DNA from: an uncultured Selenomonadales bacterium
Lineage (GTDB): Bacteria; Bacillota; Negativicutes; Selenomonadales; Selenomonadaceae
NCBI GenBank assembly: GCA_946408355.1
Contig: CAMJRX010000012.1
Location: 1 to 57,030 of the forward strand
Direction: 5' to 3'
DNA length: 57,030 nucleotides
Shown here one piece after another: positions 22,781 through 32,400 of this stretch. The position numbers and the translations under genes were made by a program. How positions within the stretch are numbered: position 1 is the stretch's first letter; each line of letters opens with the position of its first letter. The notes below the pieces were generated by a model that had not been told where the DNA came from, ran no database searches, and worked only from the letters and a program-made list of their open reading frames with translations.

Positions 22781-22826
22781 AAATGACTTGTTTCCGAAGG
22801 ACGTTATATCGGAGGCAAGTCATTTT
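22781..22826 (+). terminator. Terminator of the cold-shock gene
   Basis: AAATGACTTG and TCCGA pair with TCGGA and CAAGTCATTT around a central loop, followed by TTTCGTTT. It lies 28 bases past the stop. Confidence 0.8.
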
Positions 22827-22844
22827 CGTTTAGGGGTTGATTAA

Positions 22845-23594
22845 ATGAAATTCGTATCGTGGAATGTTAACGGCTTGCGGGCGCGTCTCAAAAAAGATTT
22901 CATGCCCGCCTTTAAAAGTTTGGACGCGGATATTTTTGCCGTGCAGGAAATTAAAATGCAAGCAGGCGAAGCTATCTTGGAGCTGAACGGCTATAAACAA
23001 TTTTGGAATTACGGCAAACGCAAAGGCTATTCGGGTACGGCAATTTTTTCCCGCATTGAACCGCAAAATGTCACTTACGGCATTGGCGTCGACGAATTCG
23101 ACAGCGAGGGGCGCGTCATCACTCTCGACTTTAAAGAAATTTTTTTCGTCAATGTTTATGTTCCAAATTCGCATAATCTTGAATGGCTCGAACGGCGTAT
23201 GAGCTGGGAAAATTCTTTCCGTGAATATCTGCGCGGACTTGACAAGCAAAAGCCCGTTATAGTCTGTGGCGATTTTAACGTTGCGCATCAGCCGATAGAT
23301 TTAAAAAATCCCGCGTCGAATCATCACAACGCAGGATTCAGCGACGAGGAGCGCGGCAAGTTCTCTGAACTTTTGAACGCTGGGTTCGTCGATATTTTCC
23401 GCCGCCGCAATCCCGATTTAACGGGGGCTTACACGTGGTGGAGCTATCTTAGAAAAGCTCGGCTTACGAACGCGGGCTGGCGTATTGATTATTTTTTAAT
23501 TTCGGAGCGATTGACTGATAAAGTTGTCGACGCCACGATTGAGAGCGACATTTTTGGCAGTGACCATTGCCCTATAACTTTAGTCACCGGTTAA
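22845..23594 (+). CDS. xth: Exodeoxyribonuclease III
   Basis: A 249-residue AP endonuclease / 3'-5' exonuclease of base-excision repair. It opens MKFVSWNVNGLRARL, has the metal-binding Glu in AVQEIKMQ near residue 34, the catalytic GDFNVAHQPIDL near 142 and the terminal FGSDHCPI with its active-site His. Length is typical. Its last 15 bases overlap the convergent Lon-type gene. Confidence 0.95.
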   Translation: MKFVSWNVNGLRARLKKDFMPAFKSLDADIFAVQEIKMQAGEAILELNGYKQFWNYGKRKGYSGTAIFSRIEPQNVTYGIGVDEFDSEGRVITLDFKEIFFVNVYVPNSHNLEWLERRMSWENSFREYLRGLDKQKPVIVCGDFNVAHQPIDLKNPASNHHNAGFSDEERGKFSELLNAGFVDIFRRRNPDLTGAYTWWSYLRKARLTNAGWRIDYFLISERLTDKVVDATIESDIFGSDHCPITLVTG

Positions 23595-25691
23595 CATAGC
23601 TAATTCCTCTGCTGTTACCTTAGTTGAGGAAATATTTTTTATCTGTTCGTCCTTAGTTAAAGACGCGGCGTTCGGCTCTAAAATTTTTGACGACTGCGGC
23701 GCGTTATCTGGATGCAACGTCACGTTGCTTATCTGCTCGTCCTTAGTAAGGGAAACTTTTTTCTCGTCAACGAATTCAATCGGCTCGGCGAAAATTTTTT
23801 TAAATGCTTCTTCCGCCGTGTCGACAGCAAAAATTTTTAAGCCAAGATGCCCTTTGGGGATGTCTTTGGCATTTTCTTTAGGGATAATTAAAGTTTTAAT
23901 TCCCGCCTGCTTTGCGCCATAAGCTTTTTCAAAAACGCCGCCAACGGGTCGAACTTTACCTTGCAAAGAAATTTCTCCAGTAACTGCCACGTCTTGACGG
24001 ATTTTCGCGCCAGTAACCGCACTAACCAACGCCGCAAGAATCGCAGTGCCCGCGCTCGGTCCGTCAATGTTGCCGCCGCCGATAACGTTTATGTGAACGT
24101 CGAAGTCGTGAATATCCTTGCCCGTGACTTTGCGCAAAACGCTTGCCGCATTGAAGACGGAATCTTTAGCCATTGAACCTGCCGTCTCGTTGAAACGAAT
24201 CGTTCCCTTGCCCTTCTCGGCAGGAAAGACGACCGCTTCAATCTCGATAACCGAACCGATAAAGCCGCTGACGCCCAATCCGAAAATGTGCCCGACTATC
24301 GCCTTGCTTGAGGCTTTTTTAGTGACGTATTGATAAAGACGACTAACTTGCGCAACTTCGTAAACGTCCTGTTTAGAAATTTTAATCGGGCGGTCAATAT
24401 GCAAAACTTTATCTTCGTCGCGGTCAAGGGCTAAGCTGTAAGCGTCGGCAAGAATATTAATCGCTTTACGCCCTTCAATCGTGTATTCGCTAATTGTTTC
24501 GGCTAATCCGGTTTCCAATTCGACGTTGAGTTTTTGCGCGGCGTTTTGGACAATCTCGACGATATGCGCGGGCGTCAACGGCTCAAAATAAATTTCAGCA
24601 CAGCGCGAACGCAACGCGGGATTAAGTGACGAGGCGTCGCGAGTTGTCGCACCAATTAAAACAAAGTCAGCGGGCGCACCGTTCTCGAAAAGCATTTTAA
24701 CATACGGCGGAACTTTTTCGTTCATCGGGTCGTAGTAACTCGATTCAAAAAAGGCGCGTTTATCTTCCAAAACTTTAAGCAATTTATTCTGGAGCATAAT
24801 ATCCATTTCGCCGATTTCGTCGATAAACAAAATGCCGCCGTGCGCGTCCGTAACGAGTCCAGGCTTAGGTTCGGGGATTCCGCTGTCGGCAAGTTGACGT
24901 TGTGCGCCTTGATAAATCGGGTCGTGAACGGAGCCAATTAGCGGATTTGTCACGTCGCGAGGATCCCAGCGTAAAGTTGTGCCGTCCGTTTCTATAAAAG
25001 GCGCGTCTTCATTAAAAGGACTAAGTTCCGTGCCGCGCACCGCCTCCAAAACTAAACGCGCCGCCGTTGTTTTGCCGACGCCCGGCGGTCCGTATAAAAT
25101 TAAATGTTGGGGATAAGGCGACGCCAGCTTTGAACGCAAAGATTTAACCGCCCGTTCCTGTCCAACAATTTCGTCTAAAGATTGCGGGCGTAAAAGTTCC
25201 ATAACCGATTGCGTGAGGTGAATTTCTTCTAGCTGTTGAAGTTCCTCGCGCTTTTGTTTATCGTGCGGCGTTTCCGCTTTTGGATCTTCCTCGCGCAAAA
25301 TTTGCATACGAATATCCTTGACGTAATCTTGATGTTCCTTTTCCAGTTTTTCGTTAATCTTGCGTTCGATTTTGTCCTCAATCTGCCTACGCGCCATAAT
25401 GTCAGCTATCATCTCTGAAATTAGAAGAACTTGCTTTTTAATATCCGACTTTTTGGGTGGTGGCGATAACGTTGGATTTTCCTCTAAAATTCGGCGCAGT
25501 GCCAGAACTCTTTCGGCGGGGTCGTGCGAACGCATATAACGAAGCGCATCCATTTTGCCCGCCTGCAAAACCAATCTATCAGAACCCATTATATCAACAA
25601 GAATTCCATAAAGCGCGGAAATTTCGCGGTCAAGTTCGGTTTCCTGTCGCGGTTGAGGAACATCTTTCTTGCCAAAAAATTTTCTGAACAT
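23580..25691 (-). CDS. Lon-family ATP-dependent protease (Spo-Lon/LonC type)
   Basis: A 703-residue AAA+ serine protease. After a coiled-coil-rich N-terminal ~165 residues comes an AAA+ module with Walker A GPPGVGKTTAARL near residue 202 and ILFIDEIGEMD. The Lon proteolytic domain has Ser546 in DGPSAGT and Lys589 in VFEKAYGAK, the catalytic dyad. It lacks the large Lon N-domain. Beyond the protease domain is a ~70-residue tail with a repeated SLTKDEQI(S/K)N motif, which is unusual. It follows rplI by 2 bases in the same operon. Confidence 0.9.
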   Translation of the reverse strand: MFRKFFGKKDVPQPRQETELDREISALYGILVDIMGSDRLVLQAGKMDALRYMRSHDPAERVLALRRILEENPTLSPPPKKSDIKKQVLLISEMIADIMARRQIEDKIERKINEKLEKEHQDYVKDIRMQILREEDPKAETPHDKQKREELQQLEEIHLTQSVMELLRPQSLDEIVGQERAVKSLRSKLASPYPQHLILYGPPGVGKTTAARLVLEAVRGTELSPFNEDAPFIETDGTTLRWDPRDVTNPLIGSVHDPIYQGAQRQLADSGIPEPKPGLVTDAHGGILFIDEIGEMDIMLQNKLLKVLEDKRAFFESSYYDPMNEKVPPYVKMLFENGAPADFVLIGATTRDASSLNPALRSRCAEIYFEPLTPAHIVEIVQNAAQKLNVELETGLAETISEYTIEGRKAINILADAYSLALDRDEDKVLHIDRPIKISKQDVYEVAQVSRLYQYVTKKASSKAIVGHIFGLGVSGFIGSVIEIEAVVFPAEKGKGTIRFNETAGSMAKDSVFNAASVLRKVTGKDIHDFDVHINVIGGGNIDGPSAGTAILAALVSAVTGAKIRQDVAVTGEISLQGKVRPVGGVFEKAYGAKQAGIKTLIIPKENAKDIPKGHLGLKIFAVDTAEEAFKKIFAEPIEFVDEKKVSLTKDEQISNVTLHPDNAPQSSKILEPNAASLTKDEQIKNISSTKVTAEELAMLTGD

Positions 25692-25693
25692 GA

Positions 25694-26140
25694 TTAACCT
25701 TCGACGACTTCAATTTTAATTTTAGTAGTAACTTCGGGGTGGAGTTTGATAACCGCGTCATAAACGCCCGCGCCCGTCACGTCGCCTTGAATGGAAATTT
25801 TGCGCTTGTCGACGTTAAGCGAATGATTTACTTTGAGAGCCTTAGCAACATCACTGCCGCCGACGGAGCCGAAAAGTTTACCGTCTTTGCCGATACGCAC
25901 GGGAATTTTAACGGTAATTTTTTCTAGTTGTGCGCCCAAAAGTTTTGCCTCGTCAGCCTCTTGTTGAGCTTTGCGGGCTTTATTTTCCGCATGAACTTTT
26001 GCAGAATTTAAATTCGCCGTGTTCGCCTCGACTGCCAATTTACGCGGCAAAAGGTAATTGCGCCCGTAGCCGTCCGAAACTTCGACGACTTCGCCTTTTG
26101 AGCCAACTTTTTTAACGTCTTCCTGCAATATAACTTTCAT
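25694..26140 (-). CDS. rplI: 50S ribosomal protein L9
   Basis: A 148-residue large-subunit ribosomal protein that binds 23S rRNA. It shows the N-terminal signature VILQEDVKKVGSKGEVVEV and GYGRNYLLPRKLAVEA, then the long connecting helix and C-terminal domain. A promoter lies at 26172-26200. It is cotranscribed with the Lon-type protease gene. Confidence 0.97.
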   Translation of the reverse strand: MKVILQEDVKKVGSKGEVVEVSDGYGRNYLLPRKLAVEANTANLNSAKVHAENKARKAQQEADEAKLLGAQLEKITVKIPVRIGKDGKLFGSVGGSDVAKALKVNHSLNVDKRKISIQGDVTGAGVYDAVIKLHPEVTTKIKIEVVEG

Positions 26141-26171
26141 GTTTTTAGCCTCCTTAATTACACTCGTGGCA

Positions 26172-26200
26172 TTTATAACACAAGCAAATAATTTTTACAA
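26172..26200 (-). promoter_or_regulatory. Promoter of rplI-lon
   Basis: Minus-strand TTGTAA (26195-26200) and TATAAA (26172-26177) with 17-base spacing, 32 bases before rplI. Confidence 0.6.
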
Positions 26201-26222
26201 CTCATTGCGCAAGGGATAATTT

Positions 26223-27518
26223 TTAAGTTTTGAGCTTGCCAATAAGTTCACGAATATTTTTCAAGCCGCAACTGCGCAGGTATTTTTCCAAGTCGTCAGC
26301 GATTTGCATAGTGATTGACGGTTCCGCAAAATTCGTTGTGCCAATCGCTACTGCAGAGGCTCCCGCTAAGAAAAATTCTGCCGCGTCGTTAACTGAACGA
26401 ATACCGCCCATGCCGATTATCGGGACTTTAACGGCGTTGGCAACTTGCCAAACCATACGCAACGCCACAGGTTTAATCGCGCCGCCAGAAAGCCCGCCCG
26501 TGATATTTCCGAGAGTCGGTCGCCACGTGTGAATATTTATATCCATACCCATTAGCGTATTTATCAGCGACAGACAATCTGCGCCCGCCGATTCACAAGC
26601 AAGCGCAATTTTCGTTATGTCCGTGACATTCGGGCTAAGCTTGACGATAACAGGCTTACTTGTAGATTTTTTTGCCGCTTGAGTGACTTTTGCCGCTTGC
26701 CTCTCGTCGGTGCCGAAAATTATTCCGCCGTCTTTAACATTCGGGCAGGAAATATTTAGTTCAATTGCCGCAATGCCGTCGACGTCCAAAAGTTTTGTAA
26801 GCTTGCCATAATCCTCGACACTTGAGGCGCTAACGTTAACGATAATATTCATTTTATTTTTAATTCGCGGCAAAATTTTAGTTAGAAAAGTTTCGACGCC
26901 GGGATTTTCCAAGCCGATACAATTCAACATGCCAGAGGGCGTTTCAGTAATTCGCACGCCGTCATTGCCCCTGCGCGGCTTGAGCGTAATGCATTTGACC
27001 ATGACGCCGCCGAGCCGCTTTAGGTTGACGAAACTTTCAAATTCTTCGCCGAAACCGAACGTCCCCGACGCGGCAAAAATCGGAGTGTTGAGTTTTATAC
27101 CGCACAATTCTGTTTGCAAAATATTTTCCGCAGACTTAAATGTTCGTGGCGTGAAATTTTTTCCATAGCGGGCGTCAATCCACTGCACGAGGTCAAAAAG
27201 ATTTTTCAAGCATTGCTTAGCCTCATCAGCAGAAAATTCCTGTTCGTTATGAATTGCCGCGTTGCCAACTTTGCGGCAGTAATGAACTTTATCCGCCAAA
27301 TTTTTATCTAAGCCAGCGTTTTCAATCATGTCGAAGAGATTATCGGACGGCATTTTATTTTCCGCCGCATAAAGCCATTTAATCGCCGCGTCGAGGGCAG
27401 TCCGCACGAGCTTAACGCAAGAGTCATAAGAATTTTTAAACGCCGCCTCTGCGTCAATGCAATCTTTAGCAAATGAGCGATATTCGGGCTTGTCGTTGAG
27501 AAAAGAAAAGTTATTCAC
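26223..27518 (-). CDS. pyrD: DUF4145-dihydroorotate dehydrogenase B fusion
   Basis: A 431-residue protein starting at GTG 27518 behind GGAGGTGA. Residues ~1-120 form a DUF4145-like helical domain (SCVKLVRTALDAAIKWLY, VGNAAIHNEQEFSADEAK). Residues ~135-431 are a complete class 1B PyrD, the FMN-containing catalytic subunit oxidising dihydroorotate to orotate: FAASGTFGFG, ELNISCPNVKDGG with catalytic Cys, and IIGMGGIRSVNDAAEFFLAG. DUF4145 usually occurs alone or with restriction and other defence proteins, so this fusion is unusual. The start overlaps pyrK by 8 bases. The fusion is continuous in frame. Confidence 0.88.
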   Translation of the reverse strand: MNNFSFLNDKPEYRSFAKDCIDAEAAFKNSYDSCVKLVRTALDAAIKWLYAAENKMPSDNLFDMIENAGLDKNLADKVHYCRKVGNAAIHNEQEFSADEAKQCLKNLFDLVQWIDARYGKNFTPRTFKSAENILQTELCGIKLNTPIFAASGTFGFGEEFESFVNLKRLGGVMVKCITLKPRRGNDGVRITETPSGMLNCIGLENPGVETFLTKILPRIKNKMNIIVNVSASSVEDYGKLTKLLDVDGIAAIELNISCPNVKDGGIIFGTDERQAAKVTQAAKKSTSKPVIVKLSPNVTDITKIALACESAGADCLSLINTLMGMDINIHTWRPTLGNITGGLSGGAIKPVALRMVWQVANAVKVPIIGMGGIRSVNDAAEFFLAGASAVAIGTTNFAEPSITMQIADDLEKYLRSCGLKNIRELIGKLKT

Positions 27519-28266
27519 GCTGCTCACCTCCAAAAACTTTTCGGGCGTCGAAAATGGGACCGTCTTTGCAAACTTTTTTCCTGCCGTCGGCGGTGTCAAT
27601 CGAGCAACTCAAGCACGCGCCCAATCCACAAGCCATACGCTTTTCAAAGGAAACTTCGCACGGAATGTTTTTTTCAAAAGCAAATTTGGCGACGCCGCGC
27701 ATCATAATTTCGGGACCGCAAGTCAAAATCGCCGAATAATTTTCTGCCGATAAAACTTCAGGCAATAAGTCAATTACGAAACCTTTTTTAGTGTAGGAGC
27801 CGTCGTCAGTCGTTATAAAAATTTTCCCTACATGCGGACGAAATTCTTCTTGCCAAAAGATAACCTCGTCTGAAGTGCGCCCGCCAATTAAAACGTCAGC
27901 AGAAAATTGTTCAGCCGCGCAGAGCAGAGGAGCTAATCCCATGCCGCCGCCAACTAAAAGAATCTTCCCTTTGTAAGCCTTATAGCCGTTGCCGAGTGCG
28001 CCCAAAATATTTAAACTTTCACCAACCCGCCGCGCAGATAATTTTTCAGTGCCGCGCCCGACTGCACGATAAAAAATTTTAACTTTGCCGTCAGCCGTCG
28101 AGGCAATGCCCAGCGGTCGTCGCAACGTGAATTCGTCCGAAATTTTTACTTGAACGAATTGCCCTGCCCGCGAAATTTTTGCAAGCTCCGGCGCGTCAAG
28201 CGTCAACTTAAAAATTTTTTCAGCAATTTCCTCGTTCGATAAAATCACTGCGTTAAAAGTGTTCAT
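27511..28266 (-). CDS. pyrK: Dihydroorotate dehydrogenase B electron transfer subunit
   Basis: Carries FAD and a [2Fe-2S] cluster and passes electrons from PyrD to NAD. Start is ATG 28266 behind AAAGGGAG, 21 codons inside the longest frame, giving 251 residues. It shows the flavin-binding RRPLGIAS, KILLVGGGMGLAPLL for the pyridine nucleotide, and the cluster cysteines in MACGLGACLSC plus a later KVCKDGP. It lies directly upstream of pyrD and overlaps it, as expected for a two-subunit enzyme. Confidence 0.94.
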   Translation of the reverse strand: MNTFNAVILSNEEIAEKIFKLTLDAPELAKISRAGQFVQVKISDEFTLRRPLGIASTADGKVKIFYRAVGRGTEKLSARRVGESLNILGALGNGYKAYKGKILLVGGGMGLAPLLCAAEQFSADVLIGGRTSDEVIFWQEEFRPHVGKIFITTDDGSYTKKGFVIDLLPEVLSAENYSAILTCGPEIMMRGVAKFAFEKNIPCEVSFEKRMACGLGACLSCSIDTADGRKKVCKDGPIFDARKVFGGEQRE

Positions 28267-28356
28267 AAAAATTTCTCCCTTTGTAGATTGCTTGAATTTT
28301 CCACGCCAAATTAAAATTTCCTTTAGCACACAGAAAAACCGCTAAACTTTTATCGC

Positions 28357-28385
28357 TTGACGCTCAACGGCAAAAAATATAAACT
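28357..28385 (+). promoter_or_regulatory. Promoter of rfbC-addA
   Basis: TTGACG (28357-28362) and TAAACT (28380-28385) at 17-base spacing, 32 bases before rfbC. Confidence 0.5.
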
Positions 28386-28417
28386 GCACTCAATCAAAAA
28401 TTAAGGAGGAAAATTTT

Positions 28418-28975
28418 ATGCAAATAACTAAGACAGCCCTCGACGGCGTATTGATTTTGGAGCCGAAAGTTTTTGGTGACGCTCGCGGTTGGTTTATGGA
28501 AACGTGGTCGGCTCGCAAGTTTGAGGCGGCAGGTTTGAATTTTAATTTTGTGCAAGATAATCAATCCTATTCGGCGCAAAAGGGGACTCTACGCGGCTTG
28601 CACTATCAGACGGCTCCCTTTGCTCAAGCTAAGCTCGTTCGTTGCACACGCGGCAAACTTTTGGACGTGGCAGTTGACATTCGCGAAGGCTCTGCGACTT
28701 TTGCAAAATGGGTTGCCGTCGAACTCACTGCCGAAAATAAAAAGCAGTTGTTAATTCCTCGCGGATTTGCGCATGGCTTTTTAACGCTAACTGACGATGT
28801 GGAAATTCAATACAAGGCAGATAATTTCTACGCGCCGAATTGCGACGGAAATATTCGTTGGGACGATTCGGAAATTAACATTGAGTGGCCGTTTGAACCG
28901 ACGATTTTAGCTGACAAAGACGCCAAAGCCCCGACGCTTAAAGAACGTTTGGAGCGCGGCGAATTGAAATTTTAA
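28418..28975 (+). CDS. rfbC: dTDP-4-dehydrorhamnose 3,5-epimerase
   Basis: Epimerises dTDP-4-keto-6-deoxyglucose at C3 and C5 in dTDP-L-rhamnose synthesis for surface glycans. The 185-residue cupin-fold protein has FVQDNQSYS, the active-site LRGLHYQTAP near residue 62, and LIPRGFAHGFLTL near 122. AAGGAGG precedes ATG 28418. The other three rhamnose genes are not in the window, so this is a detached pathway gene. addA follows after 2 bases. Confidence 0.93.
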   Translation: MQITKTALDGVLILEPKVFGDARGWFMETWSARKFEAAGLNFNFVQDNQSYSAQKGTLRGLHYQTAPFAQAKLVRCTRGKLLDVAVDIREGSATFAKWVAVELTAENKKQLLIPRGFAHGFLTLTDDVEIQYKADNFYAPNCDGNIRWDDSEINIEWPFEPTILADKDAKAPTLKERLERGELKF

Positions 28976-28977
28976 TC

Positions 28978-31900
28978 ATGGAACTGACACGCGAACAACA
29001 AGAGGCGGTTGACGCATACGGCGAAAATTTATTAATAGCGGCGGCGGCTGGCGCAGGAAAAACAAAAACTTTAACCGAACGTGTCGTAAAACTGATTGAA
29101 GAAAATTTCTGCGAAGTCGACGAACTTTTAATCATGACGTTCACGAAGGCGGCTGCTCAAGAAATGCGCTTGCGAATTCAATCCGCGCTCATGAAACGTT
29201 TGGAAACTGAACTAGACGCCACAAATCAAGCACACCTCGAAAAGCAAATAATTCTTTTGAGCGGCGCACAAATCTCGACGTTCGATTCATTTTGCCAATC
29301 GGTTTTGCGCAGAAATTTTTCGCATATCGACCTTGACCCGAAATTTCGCACGGCGGAGACCACTGAATTAGATATTTTAAAAAAGGAAGTCATCGAGGAA
29401 CTTTTCGAGGAAAATTATCTGAACGACGCCTTTAAAAATTTTACGGACGAATTCGGCGGCAACGTTCACGGCGACGACAAAATTCACGAGATTATTATCG
29501 ACTTGCATGACTTTTCGTTGAGCATGCCTTATCCTGACGAGTGGTTAGATTCGCTTGCCGCACCATATAATTTGCCCGAAAACGCCCGCCTCGACGATAC
29601 AATTTGGTTTAAATTTCTAAAGCCGCATATTGTCCAAACGCTGAAAAAAATTTTCAACGACTGCGCGGCGGCTTGCGAACTTGCCGAACAAAATAATATC
29701 AAAGTCAAAATTATCCGTAGCGATTTTAATCAGATTAACGACTTGAAAACTTCACTCGACGATTGGAATGCGCTTTACGATAAAATTTGGACGGTAAATT
29801 TTGATAACTTCGGCGGCGGAAAATTTGTTGAAGACAGATTAATCATCAAAGACGCGATTAAAAATTTGCGTGACAGCTACAAGAAAAAACTTGAGGCATT
29901 GCGCGATAAATATTTCCTCGCCGACGAAAATAAAATGCTCGCCGATGTCCGCGAACTTTTTGAGCCGATTAAAGAACTTGTCCGCGTGACGAAACTTTTT
30001 GCGCAAAAATTTTCTGAGGCAAAGCGCGAACGTGGCATTATTGATTTCAACGACATGGAGCATTTCGCGCTGAAAATTTTAGATACTGCGCCCGAAGTTG
30101 TCGCAACCTACCGCGATAAGTTTAAATTTATAATGGTTGACGAATATCAAGATACCAACGGAGTGCAAGAGGCGATTGTCCAAAAAATTTCTCGCGGCGA
30201 TAATCTGTTTTTTGTTGGCGACGTTAAGCAGTCGATTTATCGGTTCCGCCTCGTCGATTCGGCTAACTTCAAGGATAAAATGAATTCTTATCGCTGTATA
30301 AATCTGTCCAAAAATTTCCGCAGTCGGGAAAAAATTATCGCGGTGGTTAACGAAATTTTTAAGCGGCTCATGAATAAGCGGGCGACGGAAATAGATTACG
30401 ACGCGGCGGCGGCTCTGCAATTCGGCGCAAGTTACGAGGTCGGCGAAAATTATTTTGACGAACGCCCCGAATTTTATTTTATCAAGACGGAAGATGGCGA
30501 CGGCAACAAGGCGATTGAAATTGAAATGCGTTTTATCGCGGGGAAAATTCACGAGCTGATTGCGTCGGAAAAACTTGTGCGCGACGGCGAAAAGTATCGT
30601 CCCGTTGATTTTAGGGATATTGTGATTCTGCACCGCTCGCCTAAGACAACGGCGTTTGAAATTCTCGACACGCTGAAAAAATTTGGTGTGCCGGCTTACG
30701 TGCCCGACGAGGAAAATTATTTTCAGGCGAATGAAATTCAAGTCGTTATGAGCTTGCTAACTTTGCTGGACAATGCGCGGCAGGATATTCCGTTGGCGGC
30801 TGTCATGTTAAGTTCGATTGGCGGATTTAGCGCGGAAGAGCTTGCCGAAATTAGAATTGCAAATCCCGACGTCGATTTTTATACGGCGGTTGCGAACGGC
30901 TCGGACAAGTGCAAAGAGTTTTTGACTAAACTCAATGTTTGGCGCGAAACGGTTCGTCAAATGGGCGTGCCCGAACTTTTGAGCAATCTTTATCGCGAAA
31001 CGGGCTATTATGATTCTGTCGGCAAAGAGGAGCGCGGCGAAGTTCGTCAAGCCAATTTGCGAATTCTGATTGACCGCGCCGCAAATTTTGAATCAACCAA
31101 TGCTCGCGGCTTGTCGAGGTTTATTGAGTTTATAAAGAAAATTCGCGACATGCAAAAAGATTTGTCTACAGCGGCGACACTCGGCGAAAATGAAAATGTC
31201 GTGCGTGTCGTGACTATTCACAAAAGCAAAGGCTTGGAATATCCGGTGGTGTTCGTGGCGGGCGTCGGCAAGCAATTCAACGCAGATGATTACACGCGGG
31301 CAAAACTTTTCATGCACAAAGAATTTGGCATTGGAGCGCACAGAACGCCGAAAAATTCCCAGTTAAAAGTTAAAACGTTGGCAACGCAAGCCGTATCAAA
31401 AAAAATTGCCGACGAATCAATCGCTGAAGAATTGCGGCTTTTGTACGTGGCGATGACGCGGGCGGAAGAAAAATTATTTTTAGTCGGAACAACAACGAAA
31501 ACCGCGCTAAAAGATTTGCGTTCCGTTGACGTGCCGGACGACTATGACATTTTAACGGCGGGAAAATTTATGGATTGGTTGTTGCCGATAAAAGACGCGC
31601 TCGAACCTGTCATAAAATCGCGGCTTGTGGAGTTATCAGAGGTTTTAGCGATTAAAGAGCGGTCAATCGAAAAGGCACAGAAAAAAATTGCTCAAGCCCC
31701 CGAAAAACTTCCGTCGACGCCACTTGAAAAAATTCCGGCAAAACTTTCTGTAACGGAACTTAAACGCCGCGCAGAGGAAGAGGATTTACCTCAGCTTGAA
31801 AAATTTGCGCAAAAAAATTTCGCCTATCGACGTCCGAATTTTATTCAGAAGAAAGAAATTTCAGGCGCGGAATTCGGCTCGCTTATGCATAAAGTTATGC

Positions 31901-32352
31901 AGTCTTTGAACTTGAGCGGCGACTTATCAGCTAAAGGAATTGCCGCGCAGATTGTGGAGCTTGCCAAGCGTGAAATTATTCCGTCGGAGCACGTCAATCT
32001 AATTAAGGCAGAAAAAATTTCCAAATTCTTCGCCAGTGAACTTGGGCAACGTTTAATAAAAGCGCAAGAATTTTATCGCGAATTGCCGTTCAGCCGACTG
32101 ATTGACGCGCAAAGATTTTTCCACGTCGACGAGAAAATTTTTATTCAAGGCATAATCGACTTGCTGTTTAAAGACGCGGCGGGACGTTGGATTCTGCTTG
32201 ATTACAAAACAGACCGCGACGCAGAAGATATTGCCGAACGCTACAAAATTCAGATTGAACTTTACACGGCGGCAGTTGAGGCTTTACTTAAAATAACCGT
32301 CGCTGAAAAATATCTTTATCTGCTAAATGGCGGGCGGCTCGTAAAAATGTAA
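28978..32352 (+). CDS. addA: ATP-dependent helicase/nuclease AddA
   Basis: Motor and nuclease subunit of the AddAB complex that resects double-strand breaks for recombination. The 1124-residue protein has Walker A AAAGAGKTKTL near residue 22, MTFTKAAAQEMR, the DEAD-like MVDEYQDTN near 387, VTIHKSKGLEYPVVFVAG and YVAMTRAEEKLFLVG. The C-terminal RecB-type nuclease reads FIQGIIDLLF and LLDYKTDRD near residues 1057-1085. addB, usually adjacent and upstream, is absent; rfbC is there instead. A terminator follows and faces nrdD. Confidence 0.94.
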   Translation: MELTREQQEAVDAYGENLLIAAAAGAGKTKTLTERVVKLIEENFCEVDELLIMTFTKAAAQEMRLRIQSALMKRLETELDATNQAHLEKQIILLSGAQISTFDSFCQSVLRRNFSHIDLDPKFRTAETTELDILKKEVIEELFEENYLNDAFKNFTDEFGGNVHGDDKIHEIIIDLHDFSLSMPYPDEWLDSLAAPYNLPENARLDDTIWFKFLKPHIVQTLKKIFNDCAAACELAEQNNIKVKIIRSDFNQINDLKTSLDDWNALYDKIWTVNFDNFGGGKFVEDRLIIKDAIKNLRDSYKKKLEALRDKYFLADENKMLADVRELFEPIKELVRVTKLFAQKFSEAKRERGIIDFNDMEHFALKILDTAPEVVATYRDKFKFIMVDEYQDTNGVQEAIVQKISRGDNLFFVGDVKQSIYRFRLVDSANFKDKMNSYRCINLSKNFRSREKIIAVVNEIFKRLMNKRATEIDYDAAAALQFGASYEVGENYFDERPEFYFIKTEDGDGNKAIEIEMRFIAGKIHELIASEKLVRDGEKYRPVDFRDIVILHRSPKTTAFEILDTLKKFGVPAYVPDEENYFQANEIQVVMSLLTLLDNARQDIPLAAVMLSSIGGFSAEELAEIRIANPDVDFYTAVANGSDKCKEFLTKLNVWRETVRQMGVPELLSNLYRETGYYDSVGKEERGEVRQANLRILIDRAANFESTNARGLSRFIEFIKKIRDMQKDLSTAATLGENENVVRVVTIHKSKGLEYPVVFVAGVGKQFNADDYTRAKLFMHKEFGIGAHRTPKNSQLKVKTLATQAVSKKIADESIAEELRLLYVAMTRAEEKLFLVGTTTKTALKDLRSVDVPDDYDILTAGKFMDWLLPIKDALEPVIKSRLVELSEVLAIKERSIEKAQKKIAQAPEKLPSTPLEKIPAKLSVTELKRRAEEEDLPQLEKFAQKNFAYRRPNFIQKKEISGAEFGSLMHKVMQSLNLSGDLSAKGIAAQIVELAKREIIPSEHVNLIKAEKISKFFASELGQRLIKAQEFYRELPFSRLIDAQRFFHVDEKIFIQGIIDLLFKDAAGRWILLDYKTDRDAEDIAERYKIQIELYTAAVEALLKITVAEKYLYLLNGGRLVKM

Positions 32353-32359
32353 AAAAATA

Positions 32360-32399
32360 ACGTCTCCGGTTCAACTAACGCCGAAGACGCTTTTTTTTT
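32360..32399. terminator. Terminator between addA and nrdD
   Basis: A stem of CGTCT/AGACG plus inner pairs is followed by T9 on the plus strand. The minus-strand gene nrdD ends at 32401, directly against it. Confidence 0.75.
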
Positions 32400-32400
32400 G

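Noticed and set aside
30079-30741. 220-codon minus-strand frame inside addA
   Set aside because: Antisense shadow; addA motifs are continuous through the region.
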